This document shows, one piece after another, positions 11,700-23,398 of a stretch of DNA of 64,000 nt. The position numbers and the translations under genes were made by a program. The notes below the pieces were generated by a model, which made no database searches, was not told the origin of the DNA, and worked only from the letters and a program-made list of their open reading frames with translations. Position 1 is the stretch's first letter. Every line of letters begins with the position of its first letter. The DNA is from Trileptium ribeirensis (lineage: Eukaryota; Nematoda; Enoplea; Enoplida; Thoracostomopsidae). The stretch lies in NCBI GenBank assembly GCA_030248225.1, contig JASANE010021147.1, positions 1-64,000 on the forward strand, read 5' to 3'.

Positions 11700-14600
11700 A
11701 ATCACGCCAATTTGGTCCGCTGACTTTTTGTAATTTATTACGTTTACTAGTTTTAACCAGGAATAGGATTTTTGGTTTGAACTTTCGGTATACCCAGCGT
11801 ATTTCCGTGCCAAAAGACTTTTTCTTGGATCGAAAACAACACTGGGAAAACGTGGACGCATTTGGTCACGATCAAGTTCTACCAATACCAGTCAATGAAA
11901 AATGCCAACGAATCCTAATTGGCAAAATTAATTGCTAAATTGAAATTGAACTTTCGCAAATGAGGACTTTAAATGATTTCACCGACATAGTTCCTGATTA
12001 GATGTTCTAGCCGCAACGGCCGTTCACCAAGTATTTAAAAATCTTATCAACTGCCTATTTAAAGATGTATAATCCAGACCGCGTTGTTACTCTCTGATTT
12101 AAAAACTGTGAAGCCTCTGGCGATAGGAATTGTTGTAGTGATATCAGGACAACCACCTGCAGAACACAACATCTGCCCTGCCTGAGCCATAGGTGTCCAA
12201 TGTAAATCGAACCGGGCGGGTAGATAGCTTCGAATGTGGGATTATCCGGGGGTAATTCAGGGGAAAATTTTTTATAATGTTTTCGGAAAGTTTTGGTTTT
12301 TTCTAAAAATTTTGCTAATTTAGCCAACTATTCTCAGTATTACACAGTTTTGCTAATATTTCACCAATTTTTAAACATTTGTGTCCATTTCTCCATCAAT
12401 TGCTCGATTTTCCGGAATACTGGCCGGAAGAAAGATGTCTATTTTGGTTTAGAATGTTGATTTTTAACGCTTTATTCGCTTGGCATTTATCAATATACCT
12501 AAAATAATGTATAATTTTCGGTTGTACATTAATCTCTGAGGAGTAAATTATTGCGATGTGTAATTTACGTTTTTTGAACGATGTAGCTGGGATGTAAGCT
12601 GAGATGCGTTTGTTGACTGCGACGCCGCCTTTTAGGCGAAATTAAAAGAAGCTGACAGGCTTGCTGTTCGGTTGTTTTCGAAGAACAGCACTTTAATCAA
12701 ACAAATTCGCTTTTGTATCAACCGGAATGGTTGCATAATATTGAAACCTGTGACCAGAGCTTATAAAATCTTAGGCCGCAAGTGAGGTTTTTGCCCGTTC
12801 GGTGCATTGCAGTGTAAGAATAATTTTACCGTCAGTCTGCAATGGCTAACCCGTCAGGCCAATCCTACAATATAGTTGTTTGAGATTCTACAACGGTTTA
12901 GATATTTTGACAAATCTATTTATCTGCACCCATATTAAGGTTTTCGCCCTGTGACCAGCGACGATTTTTAAGAAACGTATAGCTTCTAAATTTGATTTTC
13001 CGACTTGTAAATGCAAACAAGAAAGAAACAACTTTCACAAATGTAATTATCATTATGAAAGCGCCGAGAACGCTTCTATAAAATCATTTAATGAATACAC
13101 TGTAATGCGCGAATAAACCGAACCATCCTTTATCGAGTGAAACAACTCTTGTTACGTATTTCATTTGAGTTTTTTGAACTCAGAAATTACACCTTGAGTT
13201 GCAGGCAATTATTCATTTGTAGAGAAATTAGCCTTGCAATTAGTTTAACAAAATTATGGAAATTTTCAAGTAAAATCCAAACTCGACATGTTTTCATCGC
13301 ACAGATTTAGTTGAGTGTCCCAGAAGATAAAATAGGGTGATTTTGGTTACAGAGCATTAGTAAAGATATTTGTGCCACTACTGATTTATGTTGAATTTTA
13401 CGGTAATCTTTAAAATCACAATCTAGGCAGGTCATTCAGGTCGTTAAGTTTGAGTTTATTTACCGCAAGATAAGGTGAGGAACTCCCTCAAAAACTCAAT
13501 CCCGGGACATCAACACAGAAGTTGGTCTCTTCTGGTGTCCAGCTGGGTTGTCGGGTATACACATCCGTCGAATAAGACAAGTCGTGTGGTTGTTTTCGAA
13601 AAAGTACCTGTTTTATTCAATTTTTCGCTTCACGATTCCCCCGAGGACACCGATAGACAACTTAATAAATGTACAACAGCGTTGATTCTTAGGTTTTGGG
13701 AAGGTTTTTGATGATCAAACGAACAGTGTTTATCGGACGGAACAAACGCTTTGTATTCTACAACATGTGTTAGTTGCTTCAAAAATCATTAACAACCGTT
13801 TAGATTTGAGCTTGCTATACCTGGCGCTGTGAGGTAAGACGCACTTAGGAACATTTGTAATCATTTTCAATTAAGCGTTGGATATTTACAACTTTGGCTT
13901 AAACTTGACGGACGTGAAGATATAACGTATATAAACTTAACAGTTATTGGAAAACCAATACACCACGATTGTGGCAAATTAGACGAAATTGGTGCCCCAA
14001 AGACAAATATATTCCTTCAAAACGAGATATGTTTTGATGGAAATTTAGTGCCTGGATCATTAACCGAAATACCCGGAATGCCCATGACCCGATTCAATTC
14101 TTGCCGACTGATTGTTGTTTAGCGAACATCGCTGTCAAAGTTACGTACAAGAAAACATTCAATTTCGTGCAACACCAACATTAAACGTTGTCAATTTAGG
14201 ATATCAGAATTTTACCAATTTTCAAAATGAAATTTTTTGTCGTTAATATAAAGACTTAACCTTAGTGTAGGTCCTCGCGTGTATCTCGGCACAAGTCGGC
14301 GCTATATCATCTGGCATACGTGTCGAAGGCCCGTTTGCTTAAGGCAGAGTAGATGGACTCGGTAAGGAAGAGGCCCCGGCGAGTGGATAGGGCGCGGGAC
14401 CGGAAATTTTCTCAATTTTAGGAATTAAAAGTTTTTCCCAATTTTATGAAACATTTTTTGTCAATTTGCGATAAATTTTTCCTAATTTCCTCTGTTTTTT
14501 AAAAATTTCACTCCAGTTTTGGCCACACTTTATAATTGCTCCTATTCTATTTGCTTGTATTTTCCATGCAACTTGGGAGCGCGGCGTGGGTGAGGTGTGG

Positions 14601-15340
14601 AGTCTTCAGGGGTAGATTTGGCTTGTCCGACCCTCAGGTGAAGGTAACAAACCCTCTGTCGACACCTGTGATCGTCATGCCTTCTGAACTTTGCCTTTTA
14701 GAATTTCTCATGCTGAGTAAAATGATCCGGCCGTTTAATTTGTAAGGTTTTTAGCAAAAATTGATAATTTGAAATTGTTCGTTGGTTTATCCAAAATATC
14801 CATCGTCTCGCGATCCAATAACAAGTTATCATTAGACCAATGTGATACCAAATGGTTGTTTACCGGTTTCGAATGCGTCCCGCTCCTTCGGGACCGTTTA
14901 TTGGTACCCAAGTTATCAGCTTTTCCAGTTGTTTTTAAGTGTTTGCTTGAAAATGCTTTTGAATTAAAATCATTAAATTGCTACAGTCTATTATAAACAG
15001 TTTTTAATATCAAGAGTCTATAAATAATGTTCAATCTCGTGAAGAGAGTAATAACTTTTGTCAGGTCAAAAAACGCCCATCCTGCTGAGCCACCTAACTT
15101 AATCCAACATGTGTCTTTAAAGCAAAAATTCAGCTCCCAAAATATCTGGTGGGATTGTAACTGAGAACTTGGCCCACCGATAACTTAACTCCTTAACTCT
15201 TGCAAACAAAAGCTCTGGGTTTTGGGGTTCAGATGCTAGTTTGGCTTGACGGTCGGGTGATAGAGAAACATGCAGTGCGTAACACAGCGGCTACGAGAAC
15301 ATAGTTGCAATAAATCGGACAGTTTAAAATGTTATATTTC
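11700..15340. other. Intergenic or intronic DNA, no supported gene
   Basis: Open frames of 60 to 90 codons occur on both strands (for example near 12,055-12,327 minus and 13,475-13,711 plus). None shows a motif I recognise or consistent splice borders. No strong repeat is seen apart from T-rich low-complexity patches near 12,250-12,420 and 14,400-14,520. Confidence 0.35.
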
Positions 15341-15344
15341 ATTG

Positions 15345-15735
15345 TCCGAAAATATGGATTTGATTACGGGGATTCAAGGACATGTGATGGTCCGAAATGA
15401 TGGAGCTTAGCTTACATTGACGACCAACAATCGCCGCATGTTCCTCAAGAGTTGTGGCCTTAACGTTATGACAGCAAATATCGGCAGGGAGCCACTCTCT
15501 TCAAGCCGCAGATGTGCCATCAGCCATTACTGACGCAGTTGGTTCACTTCTAATTTCATGCAGTTAACACTAAGTCTGGCAAATAAACCTCTGTAGCAAA
15601 TATAGCTTTTAGCCATATTTTAATACAAGTCTTGCGTTGACAGCGTCTTCGAAAGTATGACGTAAGCCAATGCCGTTCGTACCATGAAAAAGATCCAACG
15701 TTTGGGGTGAGACGGGGGCGAATATTCCCACGACC
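15345..15735 (-). pseudogene. Decayed LTR-retrotransposon reverse transcriptase (Ty3/Gypsy-like)
   Basis: Read on the minus strand in two frames, this segment keeps the order of landmarks found in Gypsy-type RT. First comes GLRHTFEDAV near 15,620-15,665, like the GL..APATFQ block. Then comes PADICC at 15471-15488, in the place of the Y.DD box. Next is TTLEEHAAIV near 15,430-15,455, like the TLEEH..L block. Last is SLNPRNQI near 15,357-15,380, like LNP.KC.F. The first catalytic Asp position reads Ala, and the frame shifts between blocks, so it is inactive. The minus-strand LTR-like element at 17510-18424 lies upstream in the same orientation. The assignment comes from motif order only. Confidence 0.45.
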
Positions 15736-16473
15736 ATAGCACATATCTAAAGTCCGACTCGTGCATCCTCAGGCTATAGATCAACTGCACTGACACAAAA
15801 CGACAGCCGTGAGATAATCGTAAAACTGTTTGTTGTAGTTCAAGAATTGAATAATAACCCAATGTCTGTTTGCACATCTTAGTCTTTTGCTTTGTGGGGT
15901 TCGTTAAGGAACCGAGCAACAGCTCCGAGATAGCTCCATGGCTAGCATAAGCTGGTTTCACCTGTACTGCCCGGATTCGATTCTTGATGCGGACTTGTCA
16001 AAAATTGCACCATCATCAACAACTTAGTTTGGCCTTTAAAGAGTCAGCCAAAAGAAAGAGATCAGACAGTTGCTTTACTCAACGTTGTATTTTTAGTGTA
16101 GCCTAGCAAGAGGTGTAATATTGCGGCCTTTTCGACTGCTTTTTTCGCCTTTCGACTTAATTTGTCAGCCGTATCCAATGATATATTATCGAGCAATTCT
16201 CTTTCGGAAATTTTGGGTAATAATGGTGGACCCACGAACCATTTGGTAACCCAAAAATCTAAAAAAATGTTTATTATTAAAGCTGGCCAAAATGAAACAG
16301 CCCGTTGAACGGTGTTAAATTCGCCTCCTCAAAGTTTTCAGCTGGGGTGCGAGGATCTAATTGAAAAGACCCCAATCCTGATTTATAAAAATTTTCCCAA
16401 ACTGATGTATTTGCGCCTCAGATGAGATGATCTGAAATTTGCAATAAAAATCAAGAAAGTTAAGCGCCACTCA

Positions 16474-17034
16474 GATCAGCCAATGTATAGTCAGCGAATG
16501 CATAGATCAGCCGATGCATAGTCAGCCGATGCATAGTCAGCCAATGCATAGATCAGCTGATGCATAGTCAGCCAATGCATAGATTAGCCGATGCATAGTC
16601 AGCCAATGCATAGATCAGCCGATGCATAGTCAGCCAATGCATAGATCAGCCGATGCATAGTCAGCCAATGCATAGATCAGCCGATGCATAGTCAGCCAAT
16701 GCATAGATCAGCCGATGCATAGTCAGCCAATGCATAGATTAGCCGATGCATAGTCAGCCAATGCATAGATCAGCCGATGCATAGTCAGCCAATGCATAGA
16801 TCAGCCGATGCATAGTCAGCCAATGCATAGATCAGCCGATGCATAGTCAGCCAATGCATAGATCAGCCGATGCATAGTCAGCCAATGCATAGATCAGCCG
16901 ATGCATAGTCAGCCAATGCATAGATCAGCCGATGCATAGTCAGCCAATGCATAGATCAGCCGATGCATAGTCAGCCAATGCATAGATCAGCCGATGCATA
17001 GTCAGCCAATGCATAGATCAGCCGATGCATAGTC
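16474..17034. repeat. 31-bp bipartite tandem array, about 18 copies
   Basis: The unit joins two similar halves of 16 and 15 bp (GATCAGCCGATGCATA and GTCAGCCAATGCATA). Each half carries the palindrome ATGCAT. Copies are almost identical except at the left edge. The array begins abruptly after single-copy DNA and ends in AGTCTTGG. No coding role is apparent. Confidence 0.97.
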
Positions 17035-17509
17035 TTGGTAGCAAATTTGACATTTTTATTTGTACATATATACATTTAGGGCACACGAAATTCATGTTGT
17101 CACTACAAAATCTAATCATAGCGATTAAAACACCCGTATTTTAAAGCTGTTAACGCGGAAAAATATTTTATTGGTTCATCAATGCAATGCTGTTTACGGC
17201 CTCACCAACGAAAGCGTATTTGCAACTCAGTTAACGCCAAATCATATGGGAAATCCATGAAACATTATTCGTTAATTGAATTTAAGTCCGGCTGAATTAT
17301 GGCAATGGATTATAGTCACGACATTATAGGACACTTAATTAAAATGTCGTTGTGAAACGCGGAGTGCAATTGTTGGAAGCTTTTTGCGTTTAGTTGTCAA
17401 TTTTCGACTGTTTGAAACGGTGTTTCTTTTGATTCGTGACACAAACGAAAGAGCAAAAGCCTATTGAAATCTACGTAGAAATCAGCTCAGCAGTTGAAAT
17501 TTTGTCCCT

Positions 17510-18424
17510 TGCAACGTTTCAAACCTACGTGGTCCTAGGCGAGTTTAGTACCACCGTGGTTTACACACCAACTAACAGCAGGTGACTTCAAGATACAAAC
17601 ATGCGAGTACCACGGGCTATTTATATAACGAGCTTATTCCTAAGGCCTTAACGTGTGACGGTAATTATTCAGAGAGTTTATTTCACACACTATAACATAT
17701 TACAAATTCTACATGCATATACAATTAAACGGCTGAACCGTACTCACCTTGGATGAGTAGTTTCTGAGGCCGGCTGAGGCCATAAGGAAAATAGGCAACC
17801 GCTTAAATAGCCCGGGCTAGGTCTTACTCTCAACTACCTCCAAGTTGATTTCTGTAAACGTTCCAAATTACATAATAAGTTTTCCTCTGGTTTCACTCCC
17901 TTAAAATCCCGGCAATTTTTGTCGTTAGAGAATAAGTTTTATGATTTTCCCCGAATTGTTAAGTATAAGCAAATTTTAAGATTTTATTCGAAAATCTAGC
18001 AGAAACATATATGTATATCCCCGATCACTGATATAGGCCTAATGCTTAAGGCACCCAAGCCTTACACTCAAATCCGATATATTTTCAATCAATGTCCTCA
18101 TTCACATAAAACTGTCGTATTTCTGTTTCTCCCTTGAGAACTCCCTCAACATTAGCTAGGCCTTAAAAGTGCTCATGCCAGCTATACAAAATTTTCATCA
18201 CACGAAGTTTCACGACACTAAATACATTAAATGCCCATCATACAAACGTACACATGACAGATACTGCATACGTATACTACATTCCGATATACAATAAATT
18301 CGTAAACATATTATATGTATATATTACACATATTGTACAGATATATACATATACAATACATACATTTTTGTATAAACATTCACAATCAACAACCTAACAC
18401 ATATACAATAAGTGCTTGCCACAG
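17510..18424 (-). mobile_element. LTR-like dispersed repeat, copy A
   Basis: This 915-bp segment aligns along its length with 45031-45955 in the same orientation, with many substitutions and small indels. On the minus strand both copies carry TATTTAAG (17802-17809 here), then 54 bp later a splice donor AAG|GTGAGTA (17748/17747). That looks like a promoter with the start of a spliced transcript. The minus-strand ends read TGTGG... and ...GTTGCA, compatible with TG...CA LTR termini. I saw no target-site duplication or obvious primer-binding site, so a solo LTR or other transposon is an inference. The RT relic downstream on the same strand supports an LTR element. Confidence 0.6.
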
Positions 18425-18880
18425 ACTATACACAAAAAAATGAAGTAGCTCAATAGCAATGTTGCTCATGGGCTAGATTTGGGCTCCAGAAAATGGAAAT
18501 TCCTGATAACTGCTTTTATTATTAGTTTAATTAAAAATTAGCCAATCGCATAACTAACACTGGAGGAACGCTGGGTCACGTCGCGTTACCCCTCCTATGT
18601 ACAAATTTTTTGCCCAAATATTTCTAAGTTTAGATTGAAAATATTAAGCGAATAGCCAATTCACGATCGGACTTCACCAGTATTTATTCCAATCGACATG
18701 TAATCGTAAAATAGACTAAAAACATCGTACTTACACAAACTCAGGGTGCATGATATCCTGATTTTCACAAAAATCATTGATCACCGCTTGAAAATGATCC
18801 CCTTATCTCAGCGTTCATTAAATGAATTATTCTGCTAATTTTTGGGAACTCAGACTAGAGCTAGTTGTCAAATCACCCAA

Positions 18881-19025
18881 ACTCCGAACATGGACCTTGT
18901 TCGCCAGCCTGAGTATTCTTGGCATTGCAAATACGTTGTAATCATTGTGGACCCGTTTTTTAAATTCGTGAAACTTCGAAATAAAACAACTTTGCCGAAA
19001 ACCAGCATGCAACACATATTGCCAG
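18881..19025 (+). pseudogene. Possible retroelement integrase fragment
   Basis: A plus-strand frame contains PNMDLV, then KYVVIIVDPFFKFVKLRNKT. This follows the pattern of the retroviral-type integrase core (D-x-VGP, K-Y-I-L-V-I-V-D-x-F-S-K-F-V-x-L, then a KT motif). The sequence after it degenerates quickly and the second and third acidic residues cannot be placed. It is opposite in orientation to the LTR-like element and RT relic nearby, so it would belong to a separate or inverted insertion. Confidence 0.4.
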
Positions 19026-19940
19026 TATCAACTTATCACAAAACAAGTTTTCCCACACAATTTTTCGCTACTGATTGGTATGCGATAAACCTAAATTAAT
19101 AGGGTCAAAGAAATGGCATTCAAATATATCTCAGGTCGGGTTCCCAATGGCTTATGCCCCGGTTCAGGAAAGTTTCGAGTATAGAATAAAGCTGAAAAGT
19201 AAATCCGACCTTTACTACTGGGCACTATTCCCTCGATTTGGTGGACCTGTAAATGGACTAATATTTCGCGACGACAAATTGCAACACCTATTTCTGAATC
19301 AATCCTAGCGGTAAAACAAAATTGCCTCAGAATATTCCTCGGAAATACCAAATCTGTTCGTAATCATTGATGCCAGCTGCAGTTGTCTAATTCGCATTTT
19401 CCTGTTTTCAGCCAAATTTGGTAATGAGAAAGGCAGGATTTATGCGTTGAGAGCCCATTTCGACAATACATAAAATATTAAATATCGAATTCTTCAACCA
19501 TCTCTGACAAAGCAAAAGTTTATTTTTTTCCAACCAACAGTAGCATTGTATGTGCTGGGCTTGAGTTACCGATAGAAATTTGACTTTCGGGATGGCTGAG
19601 CTCCAGACACGTCGGGTCAGACTGAAATCTGTCAGGTTTCAGGTCTGGTCGGGATCGGGCAAAGATCCCAAAATTTCGGTTTAGGATAGCCGCACTGAAT
19701 AATGAAATGCGTTCAATGGGCATATTTGCGAAGCAGGAACACCTGTTAACGCTGCTGTGGTTACCATGTGTGTCACGTCTTTGTAGTGCAGCCTGGACAG
19801 TGTTCGAAAAAACCTGGCTGTGGATGTTAGTGAAGTCTCTAAGGGTCCAACTTGATGGGAACTGGTGCGCTTCAGAAACATGGATGCTTGAGTTCATTTC
19901 TTAACCCGCTTTCACGAAAAACTCTATTTTCGCTGTTGTC
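19026..19940. other. No supported gene
   Basis: Overlapping open frames occur on both strands (up to about 125 codons at 19,520-19,897 minus), but frames are open on opposite strands at once and I recognise no motif. They may be retroelement debris. Confidence 0.3.
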
Positions 19941-20266
19941 CGCTGTTTCCACTGCTGTCAGCTGCTAGACCGCCGAACGGATTTTCGATATCTACGGGTG
20001 ATGGTCCCCAATTCGAGCTCGCTTTTGTCCACTAACGCGCTCCTCTTCGTCGTCTTTATTATGGTTTTGTGAATAGTGGCTTCATCTCCAGGAGCGCCAC
20101 ACACGGGGGCGAGGGACCGGCATCCTCCTGAATTTTTTGTATAAAGAAGCCGCCGTAAAAGCGTTCTCTCCAATCTTCCGTTAGCCTGCTATCGCCCCCT
20201 TTAGAGTGGCGTACTGTGCCCCTGGCCAGCTCTTTTAGTATCGAACGTTTCATTGAATCAAAGAAC

Positions 20267-20351
20267 CTTCCACGTAAACGGTCCCATCGTGATGGTCAGG
20301 ATCAGTTTTGTCAAGCGGCTTCACGCCTTCCCTTGCCCTTCTCGCGGCCAT
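20267..20351 (-). CDS. Possible first exon of an unrecognised gene
   Basis: Within a locally GC- and CpG-rich stretch (about 19,950-20,400) a minus-strand ATG in a good context (CTACGATGG) opens 28 codons starting MAARRAREGVKPLDK. The frame reaches GAAG|GTTCTT, a possible donor, in phase 1. Neighbouring minus-strand frames downstream are also open, which may only reflect GC content. No next exon was identified. Confidence 0.2.
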
Positions 20352-20399
20352 CGTAGCTGCAATTGCTAGTTAAAACGTTGCCCTTCCGGTTCGCCAATG

Positions 20400-21535
20400 T
20401 AACCCATACAGTCAGAAGTCTGGTTAAGTCGTGAAATGCGCCGTATTTTGTCACAAAAACTGTGCCCAAACACTTCTAATTTGAGCTTCGTAGTTCAATT
20501 TTCCGCTTTGTATACCAGTCCAGGAATGACATGCTCTAGGAAAACCTTTATAAGGACGACTGTCAATTTATGGTGATTTTTAATGTTGGAATCATAAAAT
20601 GCATAATTTTTATACGGACAAAGTGGCGATGGAAAAAACGTGTATTTGGTAAAATTTCAACCAAATTCGACATTCCAGTGTGTTTACAGGTTTCAACATC
20701 AGAATAGGGTAAATGCAGCCAAGCAAAATTTTGATAATTTTCTGGATACCCGATCGGGAGCGGTCCTACTCCACGGCTCTGGGAGCTTTTGCACGTTTTT
20801 GATTTCAGTAAAATAACTTCAAGGAAATATATGTTTGCTTTTGGTACACTTCAAATCCATTTCAATGAATTAGCGCTTCTCTTCTTAACCTAATGTACAT
20901 TTCTTGATCAAATGTTTGCCCGAGCTTAGGCTAATTTTGTAAAGTGACTGAATATTCACGTAGCTGCATAATGATGAGTTACCACGGTTTTATGTTCTAA
21001 GATGTTCTGAATAGGTTCTGAAACGGACCCATGAAACCGAAAATACCCGAAAACAGCAACGTCCAAAAATTTAATGGATTAAATAGTTTTATTCAGAAGA
21101 TAACTCCTTTTACAGTGGGAAATATTAGTACGTATTTTCCCTCAATTAACATGGGGCTGAAACAACTTTGGGTCACAAATATTAACGGATAGGATGATAC
21201 ATGACAATACAACAGGCTTCAAGTTGAACATATGACCCCAAACAGTAGAAACCCAACGGTCCCTGCGAATCATCTAGTAATGTGACAAATCATGCAGGAT
21301 TTAACTTTGCTCCGAGCCAGGAGCTTGTAGATTACTTAAGAACGAGTACGTCATAAGATTATATTTGGAAAAACTTGTAACGGCCACGTCTTGTAACAGT
21401 TATTTAGTTTGCGGTCTTTCTGGCTTCGATGTATGATCTAATGGCTGAAATAGCTCTATTTAAGCGTTTGATGTGCTTGCTATGCTATGCGATGAAAACA
21501 GTTTTTTTAGTATGTTTCAATGGAGGTGTGAGAGA
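20400..21535. other. No supported gene or repeat
   Basis: Single-copy-looking DNA with no coding or repeat signal that I can support, lying between the GC-rich patch and the 53-bp array. Confidence 0.35.
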
Positions 21536-22395
21536 AATTTTGGCAAATATTTGTCCTTGATGAGGACAGTTTGGCATCACGTCAGCCCAATTTTGGCAAA
21601 TATTTGTCCTCGACGAGGACAGTTTGGCATCACGTCAGCCCAATTTTGGCAAATATTTGTCCTCGATGAGGACAGTTTGGCATCACGTCAGCCCAATTTT
21701 GGCAAACATTTGTCCTCGATGAGGACAGTTTGGCATCACGTCAGCCCAATTTTGGCAAATATTTGTCCTCGATGAGGACAGTTTGGCACCACGTCAGCCC
21801 AATTTTGGCAAATATTTGTCCTCGATGAGGACAGTTTGGCATCACGTCAGCCCAATTTTGGCAAATATTTGTCCTCGATGAGGACAGTTTGGCATCACGT
21901 CAGCCCAATTTTGGCAAATATTTGTCCTCGATGAGGACAGTTTGGCATCACGTCAGCCAATTTTGGCAAATATTTGTCCTCGATGAGGACAGTTTGGCAT
22001 CACGTCAGCCCAATTTTGGCAAATATTTGTCCTCGATGAGGACAGTTTGGCATCACGTCAGACCAATTTTTGCAAATATTTGTCCTCGATGAGGACAGTT
22101 TGGCATCACGTCAGCCCAATTTTGGCAAATATTTGTCCTCGATGAGGACAGTTTGGCATCACGTCAGCCCAATTTTGGCAAATATTTGTCCTCGATGAGG
22201 ACAGTTTGGCATCACGTCAGCCCAATTTTGGCAAAGATTTGTCCTCGATGAGGACAGTTTGGCATCACGTCAGCCCAATTTTGGCAAATATTTGTCCTCG
22301 ATAAGGACAGTTTGGCATCACGTCAGCCCAATTTTGGCAAATATTTGTCCTCGATGAGGACAGTTTGGCATCACGTCAGCCCAATTTTGGCAAAT
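21536..22395. repeat. 53-bp hairpin tandem array, about 16 copies
   Basis: The unit is 53 bp and each carries TGTCCTC-GAT-GAGGACA, a perfect 7-bp stem with a 3-nt loop, followed by a TTTGGCATCACGTCAGCCC block. Copies are almost identical; one at about 21,950 lacks a C. Because 53 is not a multiple of three and the unit lacks stops in the plus frames, long spurious open frames run through it. The array ends 124 bp before the DEG/ENaC start codon and may sit in its promoter or 5' untranslated region. Confidence 0.97.
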
Positions 22396-22519
22396 TCATG
22401 CTTTCTTCCTTGTGGATTATTGATATGGCCAATTGGCAGTTTTGATATTGGCTTGACTTTAAAAAGTGTATTTACAGATAAAATAAAATTTTTGCATGTA
22501 ACCAATTCAAGTTTAGCAA

Positions 22520-23398
22520 ATGGGAGAATTCAAACGTCAAACCTCCTCATCGTCTTACCTCGACGCCAAAAGCCATCAACTGCTCAACTACTTCTTCGAG
22601 CATTGCACGTTACACGGTATCCGCGATCTGCATTCGGCTCGCTCGACACTGCTGCGCCTATTCTGGTTCGTTCTCATCCTGATCGCAGTCGGCAGTGCCA
22701 TCTATGGATGTTGGGGGATTATCGATCAATACCGACAACGTCCGTTATACTGTACTTATATTGTCCGGGACAGTTCGTCACGGCAAACGCCCGATATCGT
22801 AATTTGTCCCTTCAACAGGCTGTCAGCGCCATATCTGGCCGAGAATAATATTAGCGCAACGCTTGCCGAATACATTCAACTGGCATTCGGGATGACTCCG
22901 CCGTACAAACTCAAGATACCACCGCATGGCGGCAATTTGCACCGGCTATTCAATGCCCGCTCCGAAAACGCTCTAACTGACCTGCTCACAACTAAAAATA
23001 TCACATTTGGCGAGCTGATCGAGGCCGCAACGCTACCGTGCACAAGCCTCATCCGCTATTGCTTCTCGCCGGCCGAACGAGGCTACTACAGCTGCTGCGA
23101 AGCAGCTCGGAGCATCTTGACTGGCGTCGGAAAATGTTACCGGATAACCGGAACCACTCAAATAAGCTCCGGCTACGGCTTCGGCAACACAATTGTTATC
23201 GATATTCCGCGCAGCAACTATTCGCCTAGCGCCTCTAATCTTTTCAACGACGGTGTCAGTGTCAAATTGGCGGAACAGGGAATGGGTGTCAGCTACGACC
23301 TGACGTTTGTTCCTACGGGTGTTCATGCTTTGGTCCCCTTAAGAGCGACTCAGTATCGATTTATCAACGACCCACCGCGCTACGAATGCATTTCGAAG
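22520..23398 (+). CDS. DEG/ENaC (amiloride-sensitive-type) sodium channel, exon 1
   Basis: This exon encodes residues 1-293 of an ion channel of the DEG/ENaC family (ASC, PF00858). Members are trimeric plasma-membrane cation channels gated by mechanical force, acid or peptides. Visible parts are the cytoplasmic N-terminus with the His-Gly gating motif (LHG, residues 31-33), a first membrane span at about 47-68, then TPDIVICPFN, the family's FPAVTIC.-like segment after TM1. The first part of the cysteine-containing extracellular domain follows, with several N-glycosylation sequons (NNIS, KNIT, SNYS). The ATG at 22520 is chosen because it places the HG motif and TM1 at normal distances. The exon ends in phase 0 at AAG|GTAAAC, and the 1,285-bp intron leads to the exon at 24684. 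A 53-bp array lies just upstream. Confidence 0.92.

Noticed and set aside
21536..22395. Hammerhead ribozyme in the 53-bp unit because of CTCGATGAGGAC
   Set aside because: The conserved CTGANGA...GAAA core is absent on both strands. The same holds for the 31-bp, 52-bp and 116-bp arrays.
21473..22848. Long open frames through the 53-bp array and into the channel region
   Set aside because: The unit has no plus-strand stops and is not a multiple of three, so the frames are artefacts. The frame that enters the channel exon at 22312-22848 is out of phase with the DEG/ENaC protein.
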